Assembly: GCF_030538655.1 (NCBI RefSeq)
Contig: NZ_JAUNTO010000019.1
Span: 1 to 54,834 of the forward strand
DNA length: 54,834 nucleotides
Direction: 5' to 3'
Origin: Paracoccus sp. (in: a-proteobacteria)
GTDB lineage: Bacteria; Pseudomonadota; Alphaproteobacteria; Rhodobacterales; Rhodobacteraceae
The translations under genes were made by a program, and so were the position numbers. The notes beneath the pieces are model-generated. The model saw nothing but the letters and a program-made list of their open reading frames with translations. It was not told where the DNA came from and searched no databases. Shown one piece after another: positions 47,440-54,834 of this stretch. Every line of letters begins with the position of its first letter. Positions within the stretch are counted from its first letter, which is position 1.

Positions 47440-47602
47440 GGCCTATACTCATTTTCGGGCACAGAGGCTCAAGAACGTGCGCACCGAGGTGGCGCTGCAA
47501 GCGCTAATCTACAATGCCAAGAGGATGGTATCCTTGATCCGCAATCCGGCGCCTGATGGCGATTATTCCGGGATGAACATGATGACCCGATCTTTGGCGT
47601 GA
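47440..47602 (+). mobile_element. Transposase C-terminal remnant (IS1182/IS4-like)
   Basis: YTHFRAQRLKNVRTEVALQALIYNAKRM resembles the end of DDE transposases (MG.THFLTR.LKNVRTEMALHVLAYNLKRM). Upstream catalytic regions are absent and no inverted repeats were found. Family assignment is approximate. Confidence 0.6.
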
Positions 47603-47860
47603 TCGCATCCGGCGCAGGCTTGGTCCGGGATAGTCATGACAAGTCTTTCCAGGCGCAGAATTTTGACACACCCGCCCCTGGCGCAGCAGCAAGTCCGACA
47701 TGGAAGGCATTCATCGGATGTCCGGTCAGACCCGTCGCGGCAAATATTGGCGCAAGGGTCGAGACCGAAGCGTCCATCAGCCCCCAAAGACCAGGCTGGA
47801 TCTTTTAAAGAACCAAGTTTTTGCGCGCCTTGCCTGCGCAAGAGTTCGGATCGATAGGGA

Positions 47861-49204
47861 TCATGTTCCCTTCCGCATGTGTTGACCAAGGTTGCAGGAT
47901 GCCACCGCCGCCGTCACGCAGGCCCCGGCGACGGCGAGGCTGACGGGGATCAGGAAATCGGGGGCGGCACGGGTGAATTCCATCGTCAGGATGACTGCGG
48001 TCAGCGGCATCTTCATCGACACCGACAACAGCGCGGCCGCTCCGATCAGTGCGTAAGAGCCGGGCATGAGCGCCGCGCCGGTCAGTGCCCCCCAACCCGC
48101 GCCAAGGATCAGCGCCATCAGTGCGCCGATGGTCATGGCGGGGGTCATCAGCCCGCCCTCGGCCCCGGCGCGCAGGACCAGAACGACGGCGATCAGTTTC
48201 AGCGCGATCAGGATCAGGGCCAGCCTGACGCCGACCTCGCCCTCTAGCCCCAGTTGGATCGGGCCGTGGCCGTTGCCCAGCAGTTCGGGCACGAATATCG
48301 CGGCGATACCGATGGCGGCAAAGACCGTCAGACAGGCCGGGATCATGCGGGCATCGGTCAGCGCGCTGGCGCGGCTTGCCGCCGTCAGGCGGCCATAGGC
48401 CAGCCCGGCCAACCCGAAAACCGGCCCTGTCAACACCGCCCAGATCACCAGCGAGCGGTCCATCACCAGCGCCGGAATGCGGTAAGCTACGCTGTCGCCC
48501 AGCCCGGTCCAGGCGACATAGGCACCCAGCGTGCAGGCCGTCAGCGCGGCCACCGCCTGCCGGGGTGCCAGGGTTTTCAACAGCACCTCCAGCGTAAAAA
48601 CCGCACCGCCCAATGGCACGTTATAGATCGCCGCCAACCCGGCCCCTGCACCGCAGGCGATGACCGTCCGCTGGTCGGCAACGGTCAGCCCTAGCCGCCT
48701 GGACAGCCATCCGCCCAGCATTGCGGCGATTTCGCGCGGGGCGACCTCGCGTCCGACGGGCGATCCCATGGCCACGGTGACGATCTGCAAACCACCATGA
48801 ACCAGCGTCGCGCCGACCGGCATCGGGTGGGCGGGGTCATCCACCACCTGCGCAATAGACCGCAGCGGGCGGCCAAAGCGGAAAAGCAACCACCAGCCGA
48901 CGCCTGCGATCACGCCACACAGCGCCAACACAACCACTCTGCGTGAGGGGGCGGCGGCGCGCACGCCATCCAGAAAGCTTTCGTCGCCCCACAGATCGCC
49001 AAGCGCATAGCCAAAGGCGAGGTGCTGCACGACATGCAGCGTCAGAGCACATGCCGCCCCGACCAGCCCGGCAACGCAGGCGGTCAGCAAGATGGCCAGA
49101 GCGAAAGAAACATGGCCTTGCGTATCGTCAGAGGCAGCGACAGCCATGTGGCCGGAACGGTCGGCGGGGGCCTTGTCCGGTGCGGCGGTCGGAGCCTTTT
49201 CCAT
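47861..49204 (-). CDS. ClC-family chloride channel/antiporter
   Basis: A 447-residue ClC protein with about twelve membrane helices. GSPVGREVAPRE is the variant of the GREGP selectivity motif, with the gating glutamate at Glu153, and GAGAGLAAIYNVPLGGAVFTLEVLL follows. A gating Glu suggests H+/Cl- exchange rather than a simple channel, though the altered motif makes this uncertain. It starts 5 bases after the ThrE-type stop and is the last gene of the minus-strand cluster. No terminator is clear. Confidence 0.9.
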   Translation of the reverse strand: MEKAPTAAPDKAPADRSGHMAVAASDDTQGHVSFALAILLTACVAGLVGAACALTLHVVQHLAFGYALGDLWGDESFLDGVRAAAPSRRVVVLALCGVIAGVGWWLLFRFGRPLRSIAQVVDDPAHPMPVGATLVHGGLQIVTVAMGSPVGREVAPREIAAMLGGWLSRRLGLTVADQRTVIACGAGAGLAAIYNVPLGGAVFTLEVLLKTLAPRQAVAALTACTLGAYVAWTGLGDSVAYRIPALVMDRSLVIWAVLTGPVFGLAGLAYGRLTAASRASALTDARMIPACLTVFAAIGIAAIFVPELLGNGHGPIQLGLEGEVGVRLALILIALKLIAVVLVLRAGAEGGLMTPAMTIGALMALILGAGWGALTGAALMPGSYALIGAAALLSVSMKMPLTAVILTMEFTRAAPDFLIPVSLAVAGACVTAAVASCNLGQHMRKGT

Positions 49205-49208
49205 CTGC

Positions 49209-50462
49209 TTACCCCAAACGTTTGGAGTGGCGCGCCCATGCCCGCGCGACGGCCAGCGGCAGCATCAGCCCCGCCGCCATCGCGCCGGTCGTGACCAGAA
49301 ATGTGGCCAGATCGGTTGCAAGGATCGCCGACATCTCGGCCCTTTGTGCGGCGTCGGCGCTGGTCAGCGCGAACAGTGCGCTCATGGCGCGAAAAGCGAA
49401 CAGGCCCGGCACCAGCGCGACCACGGCGGCAAAGCCGATGGCGGCAAAAGGCAGGTGGCGGCGCAACGCCAAGGGGGCCAGCACCGCGCCGACGATCAGG
49501 CAGGCCAGCCCGGATGCCAGATACATCGGCATGGCCAGATCGTGCATTGCCAGCCAACGCACGCCATGCGCTGCCGCGCCCACCAGCATCGGGGCCAGAT
49601 ACAGGCGCGGCGGGGCCGAAAAGAACACGCTATAGGCCAGCGCAGCGGCTGCGGCGGCGGGAATATCCCACAGCAGCGGGGACGAACCGACGGGTTCCGC
49701 CGGGGGCAGCGAACTGCCGCCCAGCAGCAGGCCCGCCACGACGCCCGCCGCGATCCCGGCCAAAATGGCTATGCCAAGCCCAAGCCGCGCCATGCCGATC
49801 TGAATGCGGCCCGCCACGATGTCGAAACAACCGTTCAGCAGATGCGGCCCCGGCACCAGCACCATGCAGGGGCAGACCGCCACCAGCCTTTGCGCCGAGG
49901 TCAGGTGCAGGTGATCCGCCAAGGCGCCGAACAGCCCGGCCAGCAGCGCCGCCGCGAAAGCCTGCCAGATGCCGCTTGCGCCAAGCGCCCCCATCCGGCG
50001 GCGCAGCAACCCGCCCAGCCCGGCCGCCAGCGCGATCAGCAGCATCGAGGCGGGGACGTCTCCGCCAAAGATCACCGCCAGCGCCACCGCGCCAAGCGCC
50101 GCCGCCCCGGCAAAGGCCAAATCGCCCGAGGCAGGCAGCCGCCCCGCGCGGTCCAGTGCGGGGCGAAAATCGGCGCGGGGCAGCTTGCCTGCCAGCAGAT
50201 CTTCGCAGGCGGTGATGGTGGCGGCGACGCGGCGCATGTTCACCGCAGCCGGTTGGCCCGGTGCCAGACGCAGCGCCCCCAAAGGATCATTGTTATCCAG
50301 CACCGCAACACCGTTCCAGCCCGGCATCAGGATCAGGTCGCGGCCAAAGTGGCGGGCCAGCCGCGTGCCAATGTCCAGCGTGACCGCCGTGCTTTGGCCA
50401 TTGGCGTGCAGCAGGCCAAGCGCCGTCATCAGGTCGGCCAGATCGTCGTCGTGATGGCTCAT
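49209..50462 (-). CDS. ThrE-type threonine/serine exporter
   Basis: A 417-residue fusion of the two ThrE parts: an N-terminal cytosolic and five-helix domain, then a second five-helix domain from about residue 265. CPCMVLVPGPHLLNGCFDI is the conserved core. Family members export threonine and serine in corynebacteria; other organic acids or amino acids cannot be excluded. ATG 50462 is preferred to GTG 50468. It lies 57 bases after the malic enzyme gene and 4 bases before the ClC gene. Confidence 0.85.
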   Translation of the reverse strand: MSHHDDDLADLMTALGLLHANGQSTAVTLDIGTRLARHFGRDLILMPGWNGVAVLDNNDPLGALRLAPGQPAAVNMRRVAATITACEDLLAGKLPRADFRPALDRAGRLPASGDLAFAGAAALGAVALAVIFGGDVPASMLLIALAAGLGGLLRRRMGALGASGIWQAFAAALLAGLFGALADHLHLTSAQRLVAVCPCMVLVPGPHLLNGCFDIVAGRIQIGMARLGLGIAILAGIAAGVVAGLLLGGSSLPPAEPVGSSPLLWDIPAAAAAALAYSVFFSAPPRLYLAPMLVGAAAHGVRWLAMHDLAMPMYLASGLACLIVGAVLAPLALRRHLPFAAIGFAAVVALVPGLFAFRAMSALFALTSADAAQRAEMSAILATDLATFLVTTGAMAAGLMLPLAVARAWARHSKRLG

Positions 50463-50519
50463 CCGCACCCCCGCAAGCCCGCCCGGACAAGGGCGGGCCT
50501 TATGGTCGATTTTACAGGC

Positions 50520-52154
50520 TTACTTGTAAACCGGCTGCCACATGGCGTCTTGCACCGCCTGCACCAGATTGTCCTTTGGCGTGGCAACGCCATCCGCCAC
50601 GGCCTGTTTCGCAACCGCCACGGCAACCGTGGCCGAGGACGCCCGCAGGTTCGACACATCCGGCAACAGCGAGGCACCAAGCGCGGTCGGGTCAACCTGA
50701 CCCGCCACCGCCTGCGCGGCGGCCAGCAGCATCCCGTCGGTCACATGCGACGCGCCGGACACCACGACACCCAGCCCAAGCCCCGGATACAGCAGCGCAT
50801 TATTCGCCTGCCCGATGTGATAGGTGGTGCCGTTATACTGGATCGGATCAATCGGAATCCCGGTGGCGATCAGCGCACGGCCATCGGTCCAGGGGATGAT
50901 GTCGGCAGGCATCGCCTCGATCTTTTCGGTCGGGTTCGACAGCGGCAGAATGATGGGCCGGTCAACGCCCGCCGCCATCGCGCGGATCACGCCCTCGGTA
51001 AAGGCGTTGTGGTCGGTCGAGGTGCCGATGAGGATGGTCGGTTTGACCTGCTCAACCACGGTTTGCAGCCCGATCTTGCCGTCCTTGCGCGCCCAGTCGG
51101 CGACTTCGGCGGCGGGGCGGGCATAGACCTGCTGATAATCGGGAAGGTTCTTCATGTCGTCCGTTACCAGACCGTTGATGTCGATCAGCCAGACGCGGGC
51201 GCGGGCCTCCTGATCCGACAGCCCGGCGCGCATCATCGCAGCGTGGATCTGGTCGGCCATGCCGGTGCCTGCCGTGCCTGCGCCATAAACCACCAGCTTT
51301 TGGTCGGCAAAGCTTTGCTTGGTGACCTTCAGCCCCGACATGACCGAGGAAATCACGATCGCCCCGGTCCCCTGCATGTCATCGTTGAAAATCCGATACT
51401 TGTCGCGGTTGTTGACCAAAATCCGGCGGGCGTTCGACGGGCCGAAATCCTCGAAATGCAGCAGCGCCTTGGGGAACATCTTGCTGGCTGTCGCCAGATA
51501 GATGTCGATCAGATCATCATATTTCTGCCCGGTGATCCGCGCATGACGGTTGCCCAGATAGGCCGGATCGTTCAGCAACTGTTCGTTATCGGTGCCGACA
51601 TCAAGGTTCACCGCAATCACCCGCGACGGGTCGATCCCCGCCGCCGCCGTATAGACCGCCAGCTTGCCCACGGAAATATCGGTGCCATTCACGCCCCAGT
51701 CGCCAATGCCAAGGATTTCCTGCGCGTCCGAGACCACGATCAGATCGACATCATCCGGTCCAAGGCCAAGGGTCTGGAACGACGCCTCGACATCCTGAGG
51801 GCGATCAACAGACAGGTAAACCGCGCGCGACTGACGGTAATCGCGGCTCCATTTCTTGATCGCCTCGCCGATGGTGGGGTCATAGACGATGGGCAGCATC
51901 TCGGCCAGGTGATCGGTGACGACGCGGTAATAAAGCACCTCGTTCCGGTCGTGAAGCTGGTCCAGATAGATGTATTTCTCCAGATCGGTTTCAAAGCTGG
52001 AAACCTGCGCATAAGCTCGCGCCGCCTGCTGATCCAGCGTCTCGACCGCGGCAGGCAAGCGCCCGGTCAGGCCCAGCTTGGCCCGTTCGTCATGCGTAAA
52101 GGCAGTGCCGCGATTGGTCAGCGGATCGGTGATGATGTCGGGGCGTTTGGTCAT
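50520..52154 (-). CDS. NAD-dependent malic enzyme, single domain, malolactic-like
   Basis: A 544-residue enzyme that decarboxylates malate. It lacks the C-terminal phosphotransacetylase-like domain (total about 750) usual for alphaproteobacterial malic enzymes. SVGKLAVYTAAAGIDPSRV, KPTILIGTST and GQANNALLYPGLGLG, with the NAD motif YGAGTAGTGM, resemble SfcA/MaeA and lactic-acid-bacterial malolactic enzymes from memory. So the product may be pyruvate plus NADH or lactate. AAAGGA lies before ATG 52154. It lies in the cluster PRC-barrel, malic enzyme, ThrE, ClC. Confidence 0.88.
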   Translation of the reverse strand: MTKRPDIITDPLTNRGTAFTHDERAKLGLTGRLPAAVETLDQQAARAYAQVSSFETDLEKYIYLDQLHDRNEVLYYRVVTDHLAEMLPIVYDPTIGEAIKKWSRDYRQSRAVYLSVDRPQDVEASFQTLGLGPDDVDLIVVSDAQEILGIGDWGVNGTDISVGKLAVYTAAAGIDPSRVIAVNLDVGTDNEQLLNDPAYLGNRHARITGQKYDDLIDIYLATASKMFPKALLHFEDFGPSNARRILVNNRDKYRIFNDDMQGTGAIVISSVMSGLKVTKQSFADQKLVVYGAGTAGTGMADQIHAAMMRAGLSDQEARARVWLIDINGLVTDDMKNLPDYQQVYARPAAEVADWARKDGKIGLQTVVEQVKPTILIGTSTDHNAFTEGVIRAMAAGVDRPIILPLSNPTEKIEAMPADIIPWTDGRALIATGIPIDPIQYNGTTYHIGQANNALLYPGLGLGVVVSGASHVTDGMLLAAAQAVAGQVDPTALGASLLPDVSNLRASSATVAVAVAKQAVADGVATPKDNLVQAVQDAMWQPVYK

Positions 52155-52187
52155 GGTCCGTTCCTTTCAGGGCAGGAAAATGCAACA

Positions 52188-52213
52188 GCAGACCGCAAGA
52201 TTCTGCGATCTGC
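52188..52213 (-). terminator. Hairpin between PRC-barrel and malic enzyme genes
   Basis: GCAGACCGCA and TGCGATCTGC form ten pairs with one mismatch around a 6-base loop. It lies 22 bases after the PRC-barrel stop. On the minus strand a weak TGTTGCATTTT follows. Partial termination or attenuation is possible. Confidence 0.5.
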
Positions 52214-52235
52214 CGGAGGAAGGGTCAAGGCAGTA

Positions 52236-52628
52236 TTATTCCACCACGGCCTTCAGTTGGTCACGGGTGTAGCTGGTCGCAAAGGTGATCTTGTCATCGT
52301 CCTGCTGGACCGTCACGTCCCCCAGCGGGATCGCGACGAATTTTTCGTCGATGCCCAGAAAGCCGCCGACGCCCACCACCAGCGCGGTGACGCTGTTATC
52401 CGCATCCAGCAGCAGGTCATGCACGCGACCGATGCGCTCATCCCCGGCGCCGGTTACATGACCATCCAGCCATGCCTTGCCCGAACCGTAAACGTCAAAC
52501 TCGACCGTATCGTAAATCACCAGCGTTTCGATCGGCGTCGCGTCCTGCGCCATCACGGGAACAGTGAGGGCGGGGCCAGCGGCAAAGGCCAGCACCAGCG
52601 CGGCCAGGGCGTGTTTCGTTCTGGTCAT
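52236..52628 (-). CDS. Exported PRC-barrel protein
   Basis: A 130-residue protein with a signal peptide (1-27, cleavage after VMAQ) and one PRC-barrel domain (RIGRVHDLLLDADNSVTALVVGVGGFLGI, then KFVAIPLGDVTV). PRC-barrels occur in photosynthetic reaction centres and in stress-response proteins. Here it is periplasmic, in a Crp-linked cluster. AGGAG lies 7 bases before ATG 52628. Its exact role is unknown. Confidence 0.85.
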   Translation of the reverse strand: MTRTKHALAALVLAFAAGPALTVPVMAQDATPIETLVIYDTVEFDVYGSGKAWLDGHVTGAGDERIGRVHDLLLDADNSVTALVVGVGGFLGIDEKFVAIPLGDVTVQQDDDKITFATSYTRDQLKAVVE

Positions 52629-52669
52629 GTCGGTTCTCCTGATAAGCGGGCCGTTTTGGCCGCTGGGGC

Positions 52670-52712
52670 AAGATAGCGCCGGGCTGGGCGCAATTCTGTC
52701 AGGTGGCTGACA
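52670..52712 (-). promoter_or_regulatory. Class II Crp/Fnr-type promoter before the PRC-barrel gene
   Basis: TGTCA-N6-TGACA (52697-52712, within CTGTCA-N6-TGACAG) is a perfect palindrome of Crp/Fnr architecture. Its centre, 52704.5, is 41.5 bp upstream of 52663, the start site predicted from a minus-strand -10 box TATCTT at 52670-52675. The leader would be 35 bases. The palindrome lies 12 bases past the stop of the Crp/Fnr-type gene. Confidence 0.68.
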
Positions 52713-52724
52713 GCAGGGCCGCGG

Positions 52725-53411
52725 TCAGGTTCCGTCGCGGGCGAAATCGCGCAGCTTCTGCACGTCGCTGATGCTGACACGACCACGGGCAAAGCTGGCC
52801 AGCCCGGCTTGACGCAATTGCTGGAACGCCTGATTGACGGTCGGACGGGCCGCGCCGACCAGCGTTGCGAACTCGGCCTGCGTCAGATGCAGGGTCAGGC
52901 TGGCCTGGTTGTCGTGAACCTCGCCGAAATCATCCAGCAGCATGACCAGCACCCCGGCCAGCCGTGCGGCGACGGATCGGAACACCAGTGCCTCGGCGCG
53001 GGTCTCGATCCGCTCAAATCGGTTGGCGATCTGCTTGGTGATGGAAAAGCCGATCTGCGGCGTCGCCTGCACGATTTCCATGAAGACCGGGCGCGGCACG
53101 CAAAGCGCGGTCGAGGCGACAACGGCCTGCGCGAAACTTTCGCGGGGGCGGTTGGTAAAGGCCGTCAGCTCGCCAAATATCTCGCCCACGCTGATATAGG
53201 CCAGCGTGAACTCGTCCCCGTCGGGCGACAGGCGATAGATTCGCACAATTCCCTTTTCCAGAAGGAACACGGTGTCGGGGTCCGGTTCCGGGGCAAAGAC
53301 GATCTGGCCCTTGGCATAATGCAGGGTCGTCGAATGGGTGCGAAGTCGGGCAAGCAGCGGCTTGGGCAATGCGTCAAGCCAGTCAATAGAATGTAGGTGC
53401 CAATGCGACAC
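52725..53411 (-). CDS. Crp/Fnr-family regulator without an iron-sulfur cluster
   Basis: A 228-residue regulator. An N-terminal cyclic-nucleotide-binding beta-roll (about 20-130) with FLLEKGIVRIYRLSPDGDE and YISVGEIFGELTAF precedes a dimer helix and a winged helix-turn-helix (TQAEFATLVGAARPTVNQAFQQL). Only one Cys (ALCVPRP) is present, so it is not an oxygen-sensing FNR. The ligand is unknown. The start is GTG 53411. It precedes the PRC-barrel gene by 96 bases, where the TGTCA-N6-TGACA site lies. Confidence 0.9.
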   Translation of the reverse strand: MSHWHLHSIDWLDALPKPLLARLRTHSTTLHYAKGQIVFAPEPDPDTVFLLEKGIVRIYRLSPDGDEFTLAYISVGEIFGELTAFTNRPRESFAQAVVASTALCVPRPVFMEIVQATPQIGFSITKQIANRFERIETRAEALVFRSVAARLAGVLVMLLDDFGEVHDNQASLTLHLTQAEFATLVGAARPTVNQAFQQLRQAGLASFARGRVSISDVQKLRDFARDGT

Positions 53412-53921
53412 GAGATTGCCCCACAGATTGACGACGCGCCCGGCACGACCATTCCCCTGTGGTTAACACAGAAGATGCGGCCCGACCACGCGATCGGACG
53501 ACGGGCAAGCCGGTCGCTGACCTCATATCTGCGCCCGATCGGCGGCATGGCTGGGAAAAATCACAGGCGGCGGGCTATTCCTGCGGCAGCGCGGCGCCGG
53601 AATTTCACGGAGGGCAGCAAGGTGTGAAGGCATCGGGAAAGGTCATATCGCATGGTTCAAGCACGCCCTGACTAGCGCATTAAGACAATACGATCTGTTA
53701 TCCGGCTGACAGACGGTGCGAAAATCACTGTCGCTTATCCATCTGATCGGGCAGAAAAAATCCTCTGACCGAACAGTTTGATGCGGCGGACGTTGGCGCG
53801 ATCTGCCTGACATGAGGTCACGGCGTGATGTGGGATTTCGCTGATTGTGGTCGTTTCCGCCCCATGGAGTGGTGTAGCTGGCGCTGATCGTCACCGTGAT
53901 GTTCGATGCGGGCCTGCTTGA
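53412..53921. other. Gene-less 510-bp stretch before IS256 remnant
   Basis: No gene is recognised. Short plus-strand frames are GC-rich and without a family. The last part, about 53820-53921, is probably the non-coding end of the IS256-type element, because it lies between the transposase stop and unrelated sequence. The inverted repeat was not located. Confidence 0.5.
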
Positions 53922-54587
53922 TCAGGATGCCACGGCGGGCAGGCTGATGACGGCATCTTCGCCCATCTGCGCGATGGTTTCCAGCGTCATATAGCGGGCG
54001 CGCTGGACGGCCCATTCGTCGTTCTGTTCCAGCAGCAGCACGCCGACGAGGCGGATGATCGCCTCATCATTGGGGAAGATCCCGGTGGCCTCGGTGCGAC
54101 GCTTGATCTCGCCGTTCAGCCGCTCGATCGGGTTGGTCGAGTGCAGCTTTGCCCAGTGTTCCTTGGGGAAGGACATGCAGGCCAGGACGTCGTGCTCGGC
54201 GTTATCCATGAGGGTGGCCAGCTTCGGCACCTTGGGCCTGATCTGATCGGCGACGGCGCGCCACTGGGTGCTGGCGGCCTTGGCGGTGTTCTGGGCGAAA
54301 GCGGTGGCGATGAAGGCCGAGACCACGCGTCGGCCGCTCTTGTCGGCATGGGCGAGGGCGTTGCGCTGGAGGTGGCACTGAGCACCTTCGAGACGGCGGC
54401 CTTGATGCCCTTATGCACGTCGCTGATCACCAGCTTCACGCCCCGAAGGCCGCGCCGGGTCAGCTTGCGAAGGAACTCCGTCCAGATCGGCTCGGCCTCG
54501 GAGGTGCCGATCTCCAGGCCCAGAACCTCGCGCCGACCGTCGGTGTTCACGACGATGGCGATGATGATGCGCCAGAACGGTATCTAG
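53922..54587 (-). pseudogene. IS256-family (mutator) transposase, deleted and truncated
   Basis: Two frames together cover the IS256 transposase: VVNTDGRREVLGLEIGTSEAEP to GVKLVISDVHKGIKAAVSKVLSAT (about 54575-54372) and RNALAHADKSGRRVVSAF to the stop. The WQRCRVHFxRN core, expected between them, is missing. A short deletion, plausibly between two GCCACCT copies, removed it and shifted the frame. The first half of the gene is also absent, replaced by an IS3 fragment at 54588. Confidence 0.85.
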
Positions 54588-54710
54588 GTCGTTCGCAGCC
54601 GCAAGCTCAAGCGAACCACGAACAGCGATCACGCCATGGGCATCGCCCCGAATCTTCTGCAGCAAGACTTCACAGCAAGTCGGCCGAACCAGAAATGGGT
54701 GGGCGACATC
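54588..54710 (+). mobile_element. IS3-family OrfB fragment
   Basis: VVRSRKLKRTTNSDHAMGIA..LLQQDFTASRPNQKWVGDI matches the zone before the DDE core of IS3 OrfB (RTT.S.H...APNLL.R.F.A..PNQKW..DITY). A stop at 54585-54587 and divergence after GDI show that both ends are cut. It abuts the IS256 remnant on the opposite strand, a nested-insertion scar. Confidence 0.8.
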
Positions 54711-54719
54711 ATTCGACGG

Positions 54720-54744
54720 GAAAACAGTCCCCCGGACTGTTTTC
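54720..54744. repeat. Palindrome GAAAACAGTCC/GGACTGTTTTC
   Basis: Eleven-base perfect arms (54720-54730 and 54734-54744) around CCC. It lies exactly where similarity to IS3 OrfB ends. It could be a palindromic intergenic repeat of this group; the element's family is not known to me with certainty. Confidence 0.6.
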
Positions 54745-54779
54745 TGATCCGTCTCATTCCAACGACCAGCGCGCCCTAT

Positions 54780-54832
54780 GTGTTTAGTCCCATCATGTGA
54801 TGGTCTACTTACCTGTGACCATCGGAAGGACG
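54780..54832. repeat. Right copy of 53-bp terminal inverted repeat
   Basis: Exact reverse complement of bases 1-53. Two bases (CA) follow it before the window ends. The repeat starts at the junction with 54779, where similarity to the left end stops. Confidence 0.75.
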
Positions 54833-54834
54833 CA

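Larger units (their letters stand above)
46870..47860. other. Gene-poor 1-kb stretch with relics
   Basis: No intact gene is visible between lysR and the ClC gene. It holds a LysR-tail relic and a transposase-tail relic (listed separately). Between and after them, 47170-47400 and 47600-47860, frames are short and I see nothing recognisable. Confidence 0.6.

Noticed and set aside
53397-53671. Overlapping plus-strand frames upstream of the Crp/Fnr-type gene
   Set aside because: Arg-rich frames without a ribosome site or any recognisable family, most likely non-coding.

Overview
The window looks like a chromosomal contig from a GC-rich alphaproteobacterium of the Rhodobacterales, most like Paracoccus and its relatives. 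The evidence is recollection of family sequences rather than a search: class II dihydroorotase beside pyrE, an M23 peptidase-bactofilin pair, a ScfR-type acyl-CoA regulator, a TraR/DksA-type zinc-finger protein and a ureDAJBCEFG-urtABCDE cluster. No rRNA, tRNA or CRISPR array was found. The first 53 bp reappear exactly, in inverted orientation, at 54780-54832, so the window is probably an assembly contig that breaks in two copies of one multicopy mobile element.

Layout. 0.1-9.0 kb: core metabolism and replication (pyrC, pyrE, dnaB), two membrane proteins, a ScfR-type regulator behind TTTGCAAA operator-like repeats, then an envelope pair (M23 peptidase and bactofilin). 9.1-19.4 kb: small genes flanked by FNR-type boxes, lpdA, an in-frame MFS-DUF924 fusion, queA, bfd-bfr (iron storage), a glycolate-phosphate phosphatase and glmU-glmS (UDP-GlcNAc). 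19.4-20.9 kb: 1.5 kb with no recognisable gene, holding a 22-bp direct repeat, an AT-rich island and a helically phased array of 11-bp repeats. 20.9-29.4 kb: exporters, argO with divergent argP, yebC, two tail-to-tail SLC13-type permeases, a YmdB-type phosphoesterase and a CAP-domain protein.

29.9-41.5 kb: one long minus-strand cluster for urea uptake and hydrolysis. The structural genes ureABC are interleaved with ureJ and followed by maturation genes ureEFG and the five-gene urea ABC transporter. 41.6-47.8 kb: an HpaI-type aldolase, then two stretches of decayed genes (glycerate kinase tail, ABC-2 permease, IS5-type transposase, LysR tail, another transposase). Between them lies an intact MFS/aldo-keto reductase pair with a divergent LysR regulator.

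47.9-53.4 kb: a co-directional minus-strand cluster with a Crp/Fnr-type regulator, a PRC-barrel periplasmic protein, a single-domain malic (possibly malolactic) enzyme, a ThrE-type exporter and a ClC-family chloride channel/antiporter. A palindrome TGTCA-N6-TGACA sits exactly 41.5 bp upstream of a start site predicted from a TATCTT -10 box before the PRC-barrel gene. This cluster is my best candidate for an undescribed module; a malate-dependent acid-stress role is an inference. 53.9-54.8 kb: nested IS256 and IS3 remnants ending in the terminal repeat.
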